The notes: a model not told the origin generated them from the sequence alone. Shown: positions 26,284 to 34,518, counted from the first letter of the stretch. The stretch is DNA of 64,000 nucleotides from Streptomyces cyanogenus (GCF_017526105.1 NZ_CP071839.1:7106001-7170000); one strand, 5' to 3'. A program made the numbers and translations.

Positions 26284-26799
26284 GGGCTGTCCGTCGTGCC
26301 GCTCGGACAGCTGCAGGTTCCCGTAGATCTCCCCGCGCACGGTGATCGCCACCCCCAGCAGGGTGCGCATCGGCGGATGTCCTGGCGGGAAGCCCGCTGC
26401 GAGGGGGTGGGTGGGGATGTTGTCGACCCGCAGGGGTTCGGTGTGGTGAATCAGCTGCCCCAGGAGCCCTCTGCCCTGCGGCTGCCGGACCTCTGCCAGG
26501 TCGGCCCGCTCCCTCTTGCTGAGGCCGACCGCGATGCTCGGACAGGCCCGTGCACTGCTCGTTCACGACGGCGAGAGCGCCGTAGCGGGCACCGACACGT
26601 TCCATTGCGGTGCTCACGATCTGGCGCAGCACCTCGGGCAGTTCCAGTTTCCGGCTGATCGCCAGCACAGCGTCCAGCAGGCCCTGCAAGCGTTCCTGGG
26701 CGCGGGCGAGCGCGTTGAGCTGCTCTGTGACGCGTCCTGGCTCGGCGTCCACGCGCAGGTGCTGTCGGGGCGGGAGCGAGTGTTGGTCCGGTTTCATGG
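26284..26799 (-). pseudogene. GAF sensor histidine kinase (DevS-like) N-terminal remnant
   Basis: Read on the minus strand from MKPDQHSLPP at 26799 (GAAGGGGCG upstream), it begins like DevS-type kinases: coiled ARAQERLQGLLDAVLAISRK, then GAF sequence VGARYGALAVVNEQCTGLSE. Two bases are missing between 26536 and 26537. In the restored frame the GAF domain continues (IAVGLSKRERADL, GRGLLGQLIHH, GFPPGHPPMRTLLGVAI, EIYGNLQLSERHDGQPF) until it runs into the cut PPDK gene. The second GAF, kinase core and ATPase domain are absent. It may be the lost partner of the DevR-type regulator at 3575; that link is inference. Confidence 0.85.
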
Positions 26800-26917
26800 C
26801 GCCCCTTCGTGAGGGAGCGTGCAGCCCGGTCGTCACGGGGCTGCAGATTCCACGATAGGGCTGGTCATCGCCCTTCGCCGGAAGGGGCTCACCCGCCGGA
26901 CCGACTCGTGCCGAGCA

Positions 26918-26953
26918 GGGCTCGGTGGCCCTTGCAGCAGGGCCGTCCGGCCC
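26918..26953. promoter_or_regulatory. Tandem candidate DevR/OsdR boxes between kinase remnant and SHOCT protein
   Basis: GGGCT CGGT GGCCC (26918-26931) and GGGCC GTCC GGCCC (26940-26953) lie 22 bp apart, 96-131 bp upstream of the plus-strand start at 27049 and 119-154 bp upstream of the GAF-kinase remnant start. Both have nearly perfect arms. Confidence 0.6.
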
Positions 26954-27048
26954 GTCGCACGTACGCCGGCGGCGAGCGACGATGGATCCCGAGAGATCTG
27001 CCGCCGCGGGCCTCGTACCGCGGATGACCTGGGAAGGCGAGGCAGAAA

Positions 27049-27348
27049 ATGATGTTCTGGTATGGCCACGGCATGAACGGCTGGGGCTGGTTCGTGATGT
27101 CGCTCAGCACGCTGCTGTTCTGGGCGCTGATCATCACAGTCGGCGCCCTGCTCTTCCGGGCTCTGGCCCGCCCCACCCCTCCCCGCGAAGGCCACAGCTC
27201 CTGGCAGAAGACGCCTCCGGGGACCGGCCCTGAACAGATCCTCGCCGAGCGGTACGCGCGCGGCGAGATCGACGACGAGGAATACCACCGCCGTCTGGCC
27301 ACCCTCCGTGAATCACCCACGGACGCGGCCAAACCCGCAGCCTCGTAG
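27049..27348 (+). CDS. Small membrane protein with SHOCT domain
   Basis: A 99-residue protein. One membrane helix (about 14-38, FVMSLSTLLFWALIITVGAL) follows a Met/Gly/Trp-rich N-terminus. After a Pro-rich linker comes a SHOCT motif (AERYARGEIDDEEYHRRLATL), a short C-terminal helix pair common in oligomerising membrane proteins. GGCGAGGC lies upstream. Tandem palindromic boxes about 100 bases upstream make it a probable member of the oxygen-stress regulon. Function unknown. Confidence 0.8.
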   Translation: MMFWYGHGMNGWGWFVMSLSTLLFWALIITVGALLFRALARPTPPREGHSSWQKTPPGTGPEQILAERYARGEIDDEEYHRRLATLRESPTDAAKPAAS

Positions 27349-27520
27349 CCGATCGCCCCACGGCGGTCGGAACTCGTAGAGGCGCGAAGCCCTCGCCCCA
27401 TTCGTGGCCGTGGTCCCGAGACCGGCCTCCTCGGCCACTCGAGTGCAGGACCACATGCGGCGGTACACCCCTCGTGCCACGTTGGACTACGGAATCACCC
27501 TTGAGGAGACGGTGGCGATC

Positions 27521-28436
27521 ATGCGAGCTGAACTCGGCGATCAACTCGTCATCGAAAGTCCGAAGACGGGCACCACCCGGCGCGACGGAGAAATCGTCGG
27601 ACTGCACCATACGGATGGAACACCGCCGTACGACGTGCGTTGGTCGGACACACACGAGGTGACGCTGGTGTTCCCCGGGCTCGACGCGCACGTCCGCCAT
27701 CTTGAGCATGGGCAGGGGAGTACCGACGAGCCTTCCGGGCGGATCACTGCGGAGAGGGGAGGCGCGTCCGACAGCACTCCCCGGGAGGTGGGACCGAATC
27801 CCGGCGACATCGGCCGGCGTGTGGCTGCAGAGCGCGAGCGGCAGGGCTTGAGCAGGGAAGAGACTGCCCGCCGTGCTGCGATGGCTCCGGACTACCTCGC
27901 GTACCGGGAAGAACGCCAGGCCGATCCGAGCCTGGCGACGCTCATCCGGCTCGCCTCGGCGCTCGGTACCAGCGTCGCAGCACTGCGCGGGGGCGGTATC
28001 GATCTGCCGCCGGGCCGGGAACACGCCCTCCTGCACCCCCAGCTTCGGGATCTCGGCACCGACGAATGCCGCGCTCTGCTCTCCACGCACGGTGTGGGGC
28101 GGGTAGCGGTGTCGACCCCCGGGGGTCCGGCGGTCGTACCGGTGAACTACGAGGTCATCGATAACGCGATCGTCTACCGGACGATGCCCGACTCGGTGTC
28201 TGCGGCGGCTGTGGGCGCGGAGGTCGCCTTCGAGGTCGACCATGTGGACGAGGCGATGAGCCAGGGCTGGAGTTCTCGTCGTCGGTCCTGCGCGAGTCGT
28301 CACAGAGCCCGACGCCGTGCGACGGCTGGCCGAGCACGCCCGCACCGAGCCGTGGGCGGGCGGCAAGCGTGAGATGTGGGTGTCGATCCAGCCCGAGCGG
28401 CTCACGGGCCGCCGCATCAGGCCGGCCGACCAGTGA
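27521..28436 (+). pseudogene. DUF1918-XRE-PNPOx fusion, frameshifted
   Basis: From ATG 27521 (GAGGAG upstream): a DUF1918 domain (MRAELGDQLVIESPKTGTT, GEIVGLHHTDGTPPYDVRW), a Ser/Gly linker, an XRE-type HTH (LSREETARRAAMAPDYLAYR) and a PNPOx-like FMN-binding domain (LLSTHGVGRVAVSTPGGPAV, VPVNYEVIDNAIVYRT). After DEAMSQGWS, at 28275/28276, the family sequence continues only in another frame (LVVGPARVVTEPDAVRRLA to GRRIRPADQ, stop at 28434), consistent with loss of two bases, possibly GT. Without the shift the protein would be about 305 residues. The unshifted reading ends at 28372 in an Arg-rich junk tail. Such proteins co-occur with nitroreductase-like stress genes; role unknown. Confidence 0.8.
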
Positions 28437-28460
28437 GAGGCCGTTCCATCCACGCATCCG

Positions 28461-29138
28461 TCACCGCGTGCTCTCTGGTCCAGCCGGTTTGGCGGGCCGG
28501 CCGGTCAGTTGCGCCTCGACATCGACCACACCTTCGACGGCACGGGCGAGACGTGTGGCAACCGAGATGAGCGAGGTGTCGCGGAGCTCGCCGCGGAGGA
28601 TGACGACTCCCTCGTGCACGTGCACATGGATCGTGTGACTGAGGGCGGGGAACAAGCAGGAGACCACGGTGCGGCGGACCTCTTCCGCGATGTCCTCGTC
28701 CGACCGCAGGAACACTTTCAGCAGATCGCCGCGGCTGACGACGCCCCGCAGCATGCCCGCTTCATCGACCACAGGCAGCCTCTTGACGTGGCGCACGGCC
28801 ATGATCCGGGCTGCCTGAGCCAAGGTGGCCCCGGGGCGCACCGTGACCGCAGGGGCGCTCATGAGCTCTGCTGCGGTCACCGCCCTCGCCTTGGCGAGTT
28901 CGCACTGGCGCCCGAGTTGGTCACTGAGACCCGAGGCGCTGTCACGGAACTGCTCCGTGGGCAGTAGATCGGCCTCGGAGACCACACCGATGACGCGTCT
29001 TTCGCCATCCAGGACCGGCAGTGCACTGACCTTCCATTGCTCCATGGTCCGGACGATCTCCTTGAAGGGTGCGTCGCGACCGACAGCCACGACCGTCAGG
29101 GTCATCACATCGCTCACGAGGTGCGGAGTCTCGGGCAT
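28461..29138 (-). CDS. CBS-pair and BON domain protein
   Basis: A 225-residue paralogue of the protein at 4345-5049, collinear over its whole length. CBS 1 is VSALPVLDGERRVIGVVSEADLL, CBS 2 is VKRLPVVDEAGMLRGVVSRGDLL, and the BON part is VHVHEGVVILRGELRD to VVDVEAQL. GGAAG precedes the ATG. It is convergent with the frameshifted DUF1918 gene. Its similarity to the first copy suggests a duplication within the island. Confidence 0.87.
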   Translation of the reverse strand: MPETPHLVSDVMTLTVVAVGRDAPFKEIVRTMEQWKVSALPVLDGERRVIGVVSEADLLPTEQFRDSASGLSDQLGRQCELAKARAVTAAELMSAPAVTVRPGATLAQAARIMAVRHVKRLPVVDEAGMLRGVVSRGDLLKVFLRSDEDIAEEVRRTVVSCLFPALSHTIHVHVHEGVVILRGELRDTSLISVATRLARAVEGVVDVEAQLTGRPAKPAGPESTR

Positions 29139-29406
29139 CTCAGACTTCCTCCACTCGCCTCATCACAGCACCGGGCCTGCGCGCTGTACAGGAAAGCGCT
29201 TTGCCTTGTTCCTCGCGGCCGTATGAGCCCACCGTCTCTGCAAACCGGCGGGATGGCACGCGGGGCGAAGACGGCCCGATCCGTGGCGGCGGCGAGCACG
29301 TGCCTTACGCTCCGAAATCAGGGCAAAATCGGATGGCTGATGCGAGGGTCCTCATCTCCTGGGGTTGCCGAGGTTGCTTCACGGAACGGGCCTGTGGGAG
29401 ACGAGC

Positions 29407-30285
29407 ATGGCGTGGTTGGTCTCGCTGGTAGGGGTTGGGCTGGTCATGGCCGCCTTGCGAGATCTGTTCCATACCCTCTGGCACCCCACCCGCCATGCCG
29501 GCCTGAGCCGCCTCGTCATGACGGGGATGTGGAGATTGGCCCGGCGTCTGCGCGCCCGCAGACGCGTGGTCGGTCTCGTCGGCCCTCTCGCCATGGTGAC
29601 GGTGGTCGGTCTCTGGGCCGCCGTCATCATCCTCGGCTGGGCGATCATCTACTGGCCCCATATGCCGGGGGCGTTCACGCTCACGCCCGGTTCCAGGGCA
29701 GCGCAGCAGCCGGCACTCCTCGACTCCGTCTACCTGTCACTCGTCACCGTCGCCACCCTCGGGTTGGGTGACATCACACCAGCCGAAGGGTGGCTTCGCC
29801 TGGTCTCGCCACTGGAGGCGCTCGTCGGCTTCGCCCTCCTGACGGCCACGGTCTCCTGGGTGCTCGAGATCTACCCCGCGCTGACCCGCAGAAGGGTGCT
29901 GGCCATCCGGTTGGCGCTCCTGCGCGACTCGGCTCCTACGACCCAGCAGCTTGACAGCGTCGCCGGGGCGCTGCTGCTGGACAGCTTGGCCACCGAGGTC
30001 GTGCGCGTCCGCATCGACTTCACCCAGTACGCCGAGGCCTACTACTTCCATGACGGGGAGGATCACTCCTCGCTGGCGGCCATCCTTGGGTACGCCTCTG
30101 CCCTTGCCCAGCGCGGCCAGGCCGCGCAGCGGCCGGACGTCCGACTGACCGGAGACTTGCTCGCCAACGCACTGGAAGACCTCGCTGGCATCCTTGACCA
30201 GCGTTTTCTCCACACGGGGGGTCCCTCGGCGACGGTCTTCGCTGCCTACGCCGCTGACCACGGACGCAGCGTCAGCCAACCCTGA
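29407..30285 (+). CDS. Two-pore-domain-type potassium channel-like protein
   Basis: A 292-residue membrane protein. Hydrophobic segments lie at about 2-22 and 55-80, then the pore loop SLVTVATLGLGDITP with the K+ filter TLGLGD, then a last helix (SPLEALVGFALLTATVSWVL). The about 150-residue cytoplasmic tail is helical and lacks an obvious RCK Rossmann motif. The ATG at 29407 has GGGAG just upstream; an earlier in-frame start gives a non-conserved leader. K+ selectivity is inferred from the filter. The 268-base gap before it holds no clear palindromic box. Confidence 0.82.
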   Translation: MAWLVSLVGVGLVMAALRDLFHTLWHPTRHAGLSRLVMTGMWRLARRLRARRRVVGLVGPLAMVTVVGLWAAVIILGWAIIYWPHMPGAFTLTPGSRAAQQPALLDSVYLSLVTVATLGLGDITPAEGWLRLVSPLEALVGFALLTATVSWVLEIYPALTRRRVLAIRLALLRDSAPTTQQLDSVAGALLLDSLATEVVRVRIDFTQYAEAYYFHDGEDHSSLAAILGYASALAQRGQAAQRPDVRLTGDLLANALEDLAGILDQRFLHTGGPSATVFAAYAADHGRSVSQP

Positions 30286-30382
30286 CGTTGCCTGGGGTCC
30301 GGCCCATGGCTGACTCGCGCTCTTCTCTGCTTGTCGCGTGTTGTCGAGACTCTCGGTTCAGGACGGTGCGGGGGAGGTTGAG

Positions 30383-31087
30383 ATGGCTACGCGGCGTGGA
30401 CGGATTCCGGTTGGCTGTCGCCGGTGGAGGGTGGGGGCGAGGCAGATCGTGCTCGGCGGTGGCGGGCTGCTGCTCATCCTGGTGGTGTTCTGGTCGGCGG
30501 TGTGGCCCTACGTCGTAGGAGGCGTACTCCTTTCCGGTCTGGCCGCGGCGGGCTGGTGGCTGTGGCGTGCGGACCGGAGGGTGCGTGCCCGGGACCGCCG
30601 GTGGCGGCAGGAAGAGTCGGTGAAGGCCGGGCGGCGGGCCCTGGCCGACGTGGACGCGATGACCGGAACCGAGTTCGAGGAGCTGGTCGCCGCCCTGTGC
30701 CGCCGGGACGGGTGCACAGAGGTCCGGCGGGTGGGCGGCTCCCACGACAACGGTGCCGACGTCCTTGGTCGGCTTCCTGACGGCCGGACGATGGTCATCC
30801 AGTGCAAGCGGTACGCGCCCAGCAGCACCATCGCCAGCCGTGAGTTACGCGACCTGCTCGGCGCCAAGGTGCACTTCCAGGCCGACGTTGCGGTGTTCGT
30901 GACGACCACCAGGTTCAGCCGGCCCTCCGAGAGGTTCGCGGTGGAGCATGGCATTCTCGCCGTCCACCGCGATCACCTCGGTCTGTGGAACAACGGGACG
31001 TCCCTGCTGTCGCTGAGCCGTGTGAACGGTCGCGGTCAGGGAGACGCTCGTCACCGGACGCGTTGGAAGCAGGCTTACGGGAAGTGA
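30383..31087 (+). CDS. Membrane-anchored Mrr-like (PD-(D/E)XK) endonuclease
   Basis: A 234-residue protein. A basic N-tail is followed by two hydrophobic helices (about 23-42 LGGGGLLLILVVFWSAVWPY and 43-57), then a restriction-endonuclease-like domain: GTEFEELVAALCRRDG, the catalytic aspartate in HDNGADVLGRL, the Q-x-K motif VIQCKRYA, and VAVFVTTTRFSRPS. This matches the Mrr catalytic domain with both metal-binding D and QxK residues intact. GGGGAGG precedes the ATG. Membrane-anchored Mrr proteins are usually uncharacterised; they could cleave incoming or modified DNA at the membrane. It lies at the edge of the decayed boundary region. Confidence 0.82.
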   Translation: MATRRGRIPVGCRRWRVGARQIVLGGGGLLLILVVFWSAVWPYVVGGVLLSGLAAAGWWLWRADRRVRARDRRWRQEESVKAGRRALADVDAMTGTEFEELVAALCRRDGCTEVRRVGGSHDNGADVLGRLPDGRTMVIQCKRYAPSSTIASRELRDLLGAKVHFQADVAVFVTTTRFSRPSERFAVEHGILAVHRDHLGLWNNGTSLLSLSRVNGRGQGDARHRTRWKQAYGK

Positions 31088-32040
31088 ACGGCACTTCAGG
31101 GCGGCTGGTGCTGGTGTCGTAGATCTTCCACGCGGGGTACCGCTGGGCCGCGCCGTCCTTTTCGCCGCCGTCGAGGAGCTGGCGGCGACGCAGTATCAGA
31201 CGCAGGTGGCGTGCCTCGTCACTGCCGTCGTCCGGACCGCGATCGAGCAGTACGGCCTTGGGCCGGCAGCATCTGGACGGCGTACCAGTACGTCGGCGGG
31301 GTGCCCGTTGACGCTCTCGCCGAGCGTCACTGTCGTCCGGTGCGCGCATTGGTTCGCACCGTCCTTTCCAGGAGGGTGCGCGAAGCGGACTGCACGCCGA
31401 CCTCGGCGGTGCCGAGCATCGCAGCCAGGGCCATGTCATCGACGTCGGCGACCTGCGCGTATCCGCTTCGCCAGATGCTTCGGCGGTCGCGAAGCCGGCA
31501 AGAGCAAGGCAACCCTCCGCGCGGTCGCCTTCGAACGCCCCCAAACCTGTCTTCCGGAGGAAGCGGCTGCGCCGCCACGAGCCGAAGAATCGGGCGTGAG
31601 CGAGCTGTCGCGCTCTGGTCTCCAGCTCGTCCCTGGACCGAAGCTTGTACGCCTCGCGCCGGTACTGCTCCACTCGCCCGTCGCGCAGGTGGTCGAAGAG
31701 GCTGGCCTCGAGACTGAGAACGCCTCGACCCGGGTGCCGTTCAACCGGAAGACATGGTCCGTGCCGACGAAGGTGAAGCCGCCGATCTCGTGATCGATGT
31801 CCTGCACGATTCACGTACCGGCATGCGTGAAGCCCTCGAAGTGACGTCGGCCTTGTCGCTCCGTCAGGTACCGGGCGGTGGGCTCGCCGCCGCCTGTGGA
31901 GCCCATCAGCCCGGCAGCTCCTGCACGAACCAGGGCGGTGCGGAACCACGCGTACTCGTTCGCTGGCCTCGTCCTGCCTGCCGCTCCATGGTGGGCAGCC
32001 GCCCCGGCCGCGGCGGCCTCGCGACCTGCAGTCTCCTCCC
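31088..32040. other. Decayed region, no intact gene
   Basis: No frame here stays coding-like. On the minus strand from 31807 short protein-like pieces alternate between frames: DIDHEIGGFTFVGTDHVFRL, then SLFDHLRDGRVEQYRREAYK, then VADVDDMALAAMLGTAE, then YPAWKIYDTSTSRPEVPF near the end. This looks like one or two old genes broken by several frameshifts. I do not recognise the family. Third-position GC bias is also weaker than in flanking genes. Confidence 0.55.
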
Positions 32041-32372
32041 GGCTGGTGGCTCAGGCTGACATCGACGACGTCCGCAAACTGACCACCTTCTACTCCGCGA
32101 GGGACCAGCAGCGCGGTGGAGCCTCGGGGCGCTCGGCCCCGGCCGGGCCGTGTACGGCCAGCTGAGGCGTCCCGAGCTCATGTCCACTGCTGATACCGCG
32201 GTCGACCACCTCGGAGACGGACTACCGGACGGGGGTGTCGTGGTCCTCGGTGATCTTGCTTCGGCCCTACTGCGTGGGGGTGACATCGACCAAGGCGTCT
32301 ACGTGGCACGCCACTTTGCTGCGGCGGCACAGGCCAAGCCCAACACCATGGGCAAGGAGCGGGCGGCGGCTA
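32041..32372 (+). pseudogene. Remnant of an XRE/TPR-type actinobacterial regulator
   Basis: Pieces of a C-terminal helical-repeat domain are readable: AQADIDDVRKLTTFYSARDQ in one frame, then VYGQLRRPELMSTADTAVDH, GGVVVLGDLASALLRGGDID and VARHFAAAAQAKPNTMGKER in another. Streptomyces XRE regulators with TPR-like tails end this way. The N-terminal HTH is missing and a frame change lies near 32140. A TAG at 32371 separates it from the integrase fragment. Assignment is tentative. Confidence 0.45.
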
Positions 32373-32373
32373 G

Positions 32374-32706
32374 AAGCTCGTCCTCGGTGAGGCTTACTCG
32401 GATTCCGGATACGTCGTGGTGCACGAGACCGGGGAAGCCTTCACGATCAAGCAGCTCCGCAGACGCGCTTACCGGCTCATGGAGATCCTTGAACTCCGCG
32501 GAGTGCGCCTCTACGACGCTCGCTCCTCCTGCCTCACATACCTCGTCAACAAAGGCGTGCCGGATCACATCCTTGCCCGGTGGGCCGGACACACGAACGT
32601 CAAGACCACCAAGAAGTGGTACGTGAAGCCGGACATGGAGGACCTCCGCGGAGCCGCCACAACGTGGGACGGCCTGCACGGTGCTGCGACGGAGGGGCAA
32701 GCGTGA
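32374..32706 (+). pseudogene. Tyrosine site-specific recombinase, C-terminal fragment
   Basis: About 110 residues of a phage-type integrase catalytic domain: VLGEAYSDSGYVVVHETGEA, then RLYDARSSCLTYLVNKGVPD, ILARWAGHTNVKTTKKWYVK. The second-block arginine, the H/W region GH and the nucleophilic tyrosine in KWY are present, but the serine in DARSS replaces the usual histidine (DARHS) and the N-terminal two thirds are missing. It cannot be active alone. It marks a former integrative element near the junction between the stress island and pcaL. No flanking tRNA or attachment repeat was recognised. Confidence 0.75.
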
Positions 32707-33196
32707 CTCAGGCGGCCTGTCGATTGAGCGATCTGCCCAGCCGTATGGCAGTCAAATCGAGTAGACCCGGAGGCCGCTGCTGGCTGTGGACCAGCGACGG
32801 CAAGGGGGGAGGGGCGGCCAGGCTGCGGCCAACGTCTCCCCTCCTGCGAGGGAAGGCAGAGCTTGCCCGCCGTGTGGCCCTCGGGCTGTTCGTCGGTGAA
32901 TCCCGGAAGGTTTTCAGGTGCGTCATGCCGATCCTTGGGGACGGCACTACACGCTTTGCTGCAAACCAGACCGTCTGGAAGCCGTGCCGAGGGTGCGAAG
33001 CTGTGCGGCGCAGGGATTGGGAGGGTGCGCGAGCCGGGAGGACGCACCGTCCCCACGGTCAGGTGTGCACATCGAAGAACCCGTACGTGGACCCATGAGG
33101 ATCTCGGTGGTGCCGGGCGTGCCGCGCCGCGAGGTCACGAGCCGCCGGGTTCACCTGGCCGTGTGAGATTTCGTGAGACGTGAGAGGGTCTGGGGC
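32707..33196. other. Gene-free junction stretch
   Basis: No convincing coding frame, RNA or repeat seen. It separates the integrase fragment from pcaL and probably contains the rearrangement point. Confidence 0.5.
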
Positions 33197-34480
33197 GTGA
33201 GTGAGACACCCCCGAACACCCTGCAATACCGCTTCGACGGGCCAGAAGACGCTCCGGTCCTGATCCTGGGTCCCTCACTGGGCACCACCTGGCACATGTG
33301 GGACCGCCAGGTGCCGGAGCTGGCCGAGCAGTGGCGGGTCTTCCGTTTCGATCTGCCCGGCCACGGCGGCGCCCCGGCCCACCCGGCCGGTTCGGTCGCC
33401 GAGCTGACCGCCCGGCTGCTGGCCACGCTGGACGCGCTCGGCGTGCAGCGGTTCGGCTACGCGGGCTGTGCGCTGGGTGGCGCGATCGGCATCGAGCTGG
33501 CCCTGCGCCACCCCGAGCGGATGGCCTCGCTGGCGCTCGTCGCCGCCTCGCCCCGGTTCGGCACCGCGGACGAGTTCCGGCAGCGCGGGGTGGTCGTCCG
33601 CACCAACGGCCTCGACCCGATCGCCCGGACCGCGCCCGACCGCTGGTTCACCGGCGGGTTCGCCGCCGCGCAGCCCGCGATCACCGAGTGGGCCGTGCAG
33701 ATGGTCCGCACCACCGACCCCGGCTGCTACATCGCCGCCTGTGAGGCCCTCGCCGCCTTCGACGTACGGCCCGAGCTGGGCCGGGTCGGCGTGCCGACGC
33801 TGGTGCTGGTCGGCTCCGACGACCAGGTCACCGGCCCGGCCGAGGCCCGCACCCTGGTCGCCGGCATCCCCGACGCCCGGCTCGCGGTCGTCCCCGGCGC
33901 CTCCCACCTGGTGCCGGTCGAGCAGCCCGCAGCCGTCACCGACCTGCTCGTCCACCACTTCTCCACCGCCTGGCAGCAGCCCTTCGACACCGGGCAGACC
34001 GCGCTGCCGACCGCCGCCGCGGTCCCGGCCGCGCCGCCGCAGCCCGCGCCGGTCGCCGAGATCGCCCCCGCGGCCGTACCGGAACAGCCCGCCGGGCCGC
34101 CGGACCGGTACCAGACCGGGCTGAAGATCCGCCGCGAGGTGCTCGGCGACGCGCACGTGGACCGGGAGCTGTCCCAGGCCGACGAGTTCTCCGGGGCCTT
34201 CCAGGAGTTCGTCACCCGGTACGCCTGGGGTGAGGTCTGGGACCGGCCGGGCCTGGACCGCCGTACCCGCAGCTGCATCACGCTCACCGCGCTGGTCGCG
34301 GGCGGCCACCTGGAGGAGCTGGCCTTCCACACCCGGGCGGCGCTGCGCAACGGGCTCACCCCGGACGAGATCAGGGAGGTGCTGCTGCACGCGGCCGTCT
34401 ACTGCGGGGTCCCGGCCGCGAACAGCGCGTTCCGGGTGGCCCAGCAGGTCATCCGGGAGGAGACCACACCGGCCGGGTAG
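33197..34480 (+). CDS. pcaL: 3-oxoadipate enol-lactonase / 4-carboxymuconolactone decarboxylase fusion
   Basis: A 427-residue fusion of two protocatechuate-branch enzymes. Residues about 1-255 are the alpha/beta-hydrolase PcaD (LGPSLGTTWHMWDRQVPELA, FDLPGHGGAPAHPAGS, nucleophile region GYAGCALGGAIGIE with Cys in place of Ser, acid near SDDQVTGPAE, His in GASHLVPVEQP). An Ala/Pro linker (about 270-305) leads to PcaC (RREVLGDAHVDRELS, GEVWDRPGLDRRTRSCITL, HLEELAFHTRAALRNG). GTG 33197 is chosen as the first conserved residue with AGAGGGT upstream. Normally it ends a pcaIJFHGBL operon; the upstream genes are absent here, suggesting a deletion or rearrangement. The Cys-Ala in the lactonase elbow deserves checking. 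Confidence 0.92.
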   Translation: MSETPPNTLQYRFDGPEDAPVLILGPSLGTTWHMWDRQVPELAEQWRVFRFDLPGHGGAPAHPAGSVAELTARLLATLDALGVQRFGYAGCALGGAIGIELALRHPERMASLALVAASPRFGTADEFRQRGVVVRTNGLDPIARTAPDRWFTGGFAAAQPAITEWAVQMVRTTDPGCYIAACEALAAFDVRPELGRVGVPTLVLVGSDDQVTGPAEARTLVAGIPDARLAVVPGASHLVPVEQPAAVTDLLVHHFSTAWQQPFDTGQTALPTAAAVPAAPPQPAPVAEIAPAAVPEQPAGPPDRYQTGLKIRREVLGDAHVDRELSQADEFSGAFQEFVTRYAWGEVWDRPGLDRRTRSCITLTALVAGGHLEELAFHTRAALRNGLTPDEIREVLLHAAVYCGVPAANSAFRVAQQVIREETTPAG

Positions 34481-34518
34481 CGCCCGCCGGGCGGCCGCAG
34501 GCGGCAGGATGGGGAGCC

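Noticed and set aside
26284..26658. C-terminal extension of PPDK
   Set aside because: These codons are antisense to a GAF domain and have no PPDK similarity.
31206..31793. Plus-strand 195-residue frame in the decayed region
   Set aside because: No family resemblance, no ribosome-binding site, and minus-strand pieces look more protein-like.
32703..33098. Possible small genes between integrase fragment and pcaL
   Set aside because: Composition is Arg/Cys/Trp-rich in every frame with no conserved pattern or start signal.
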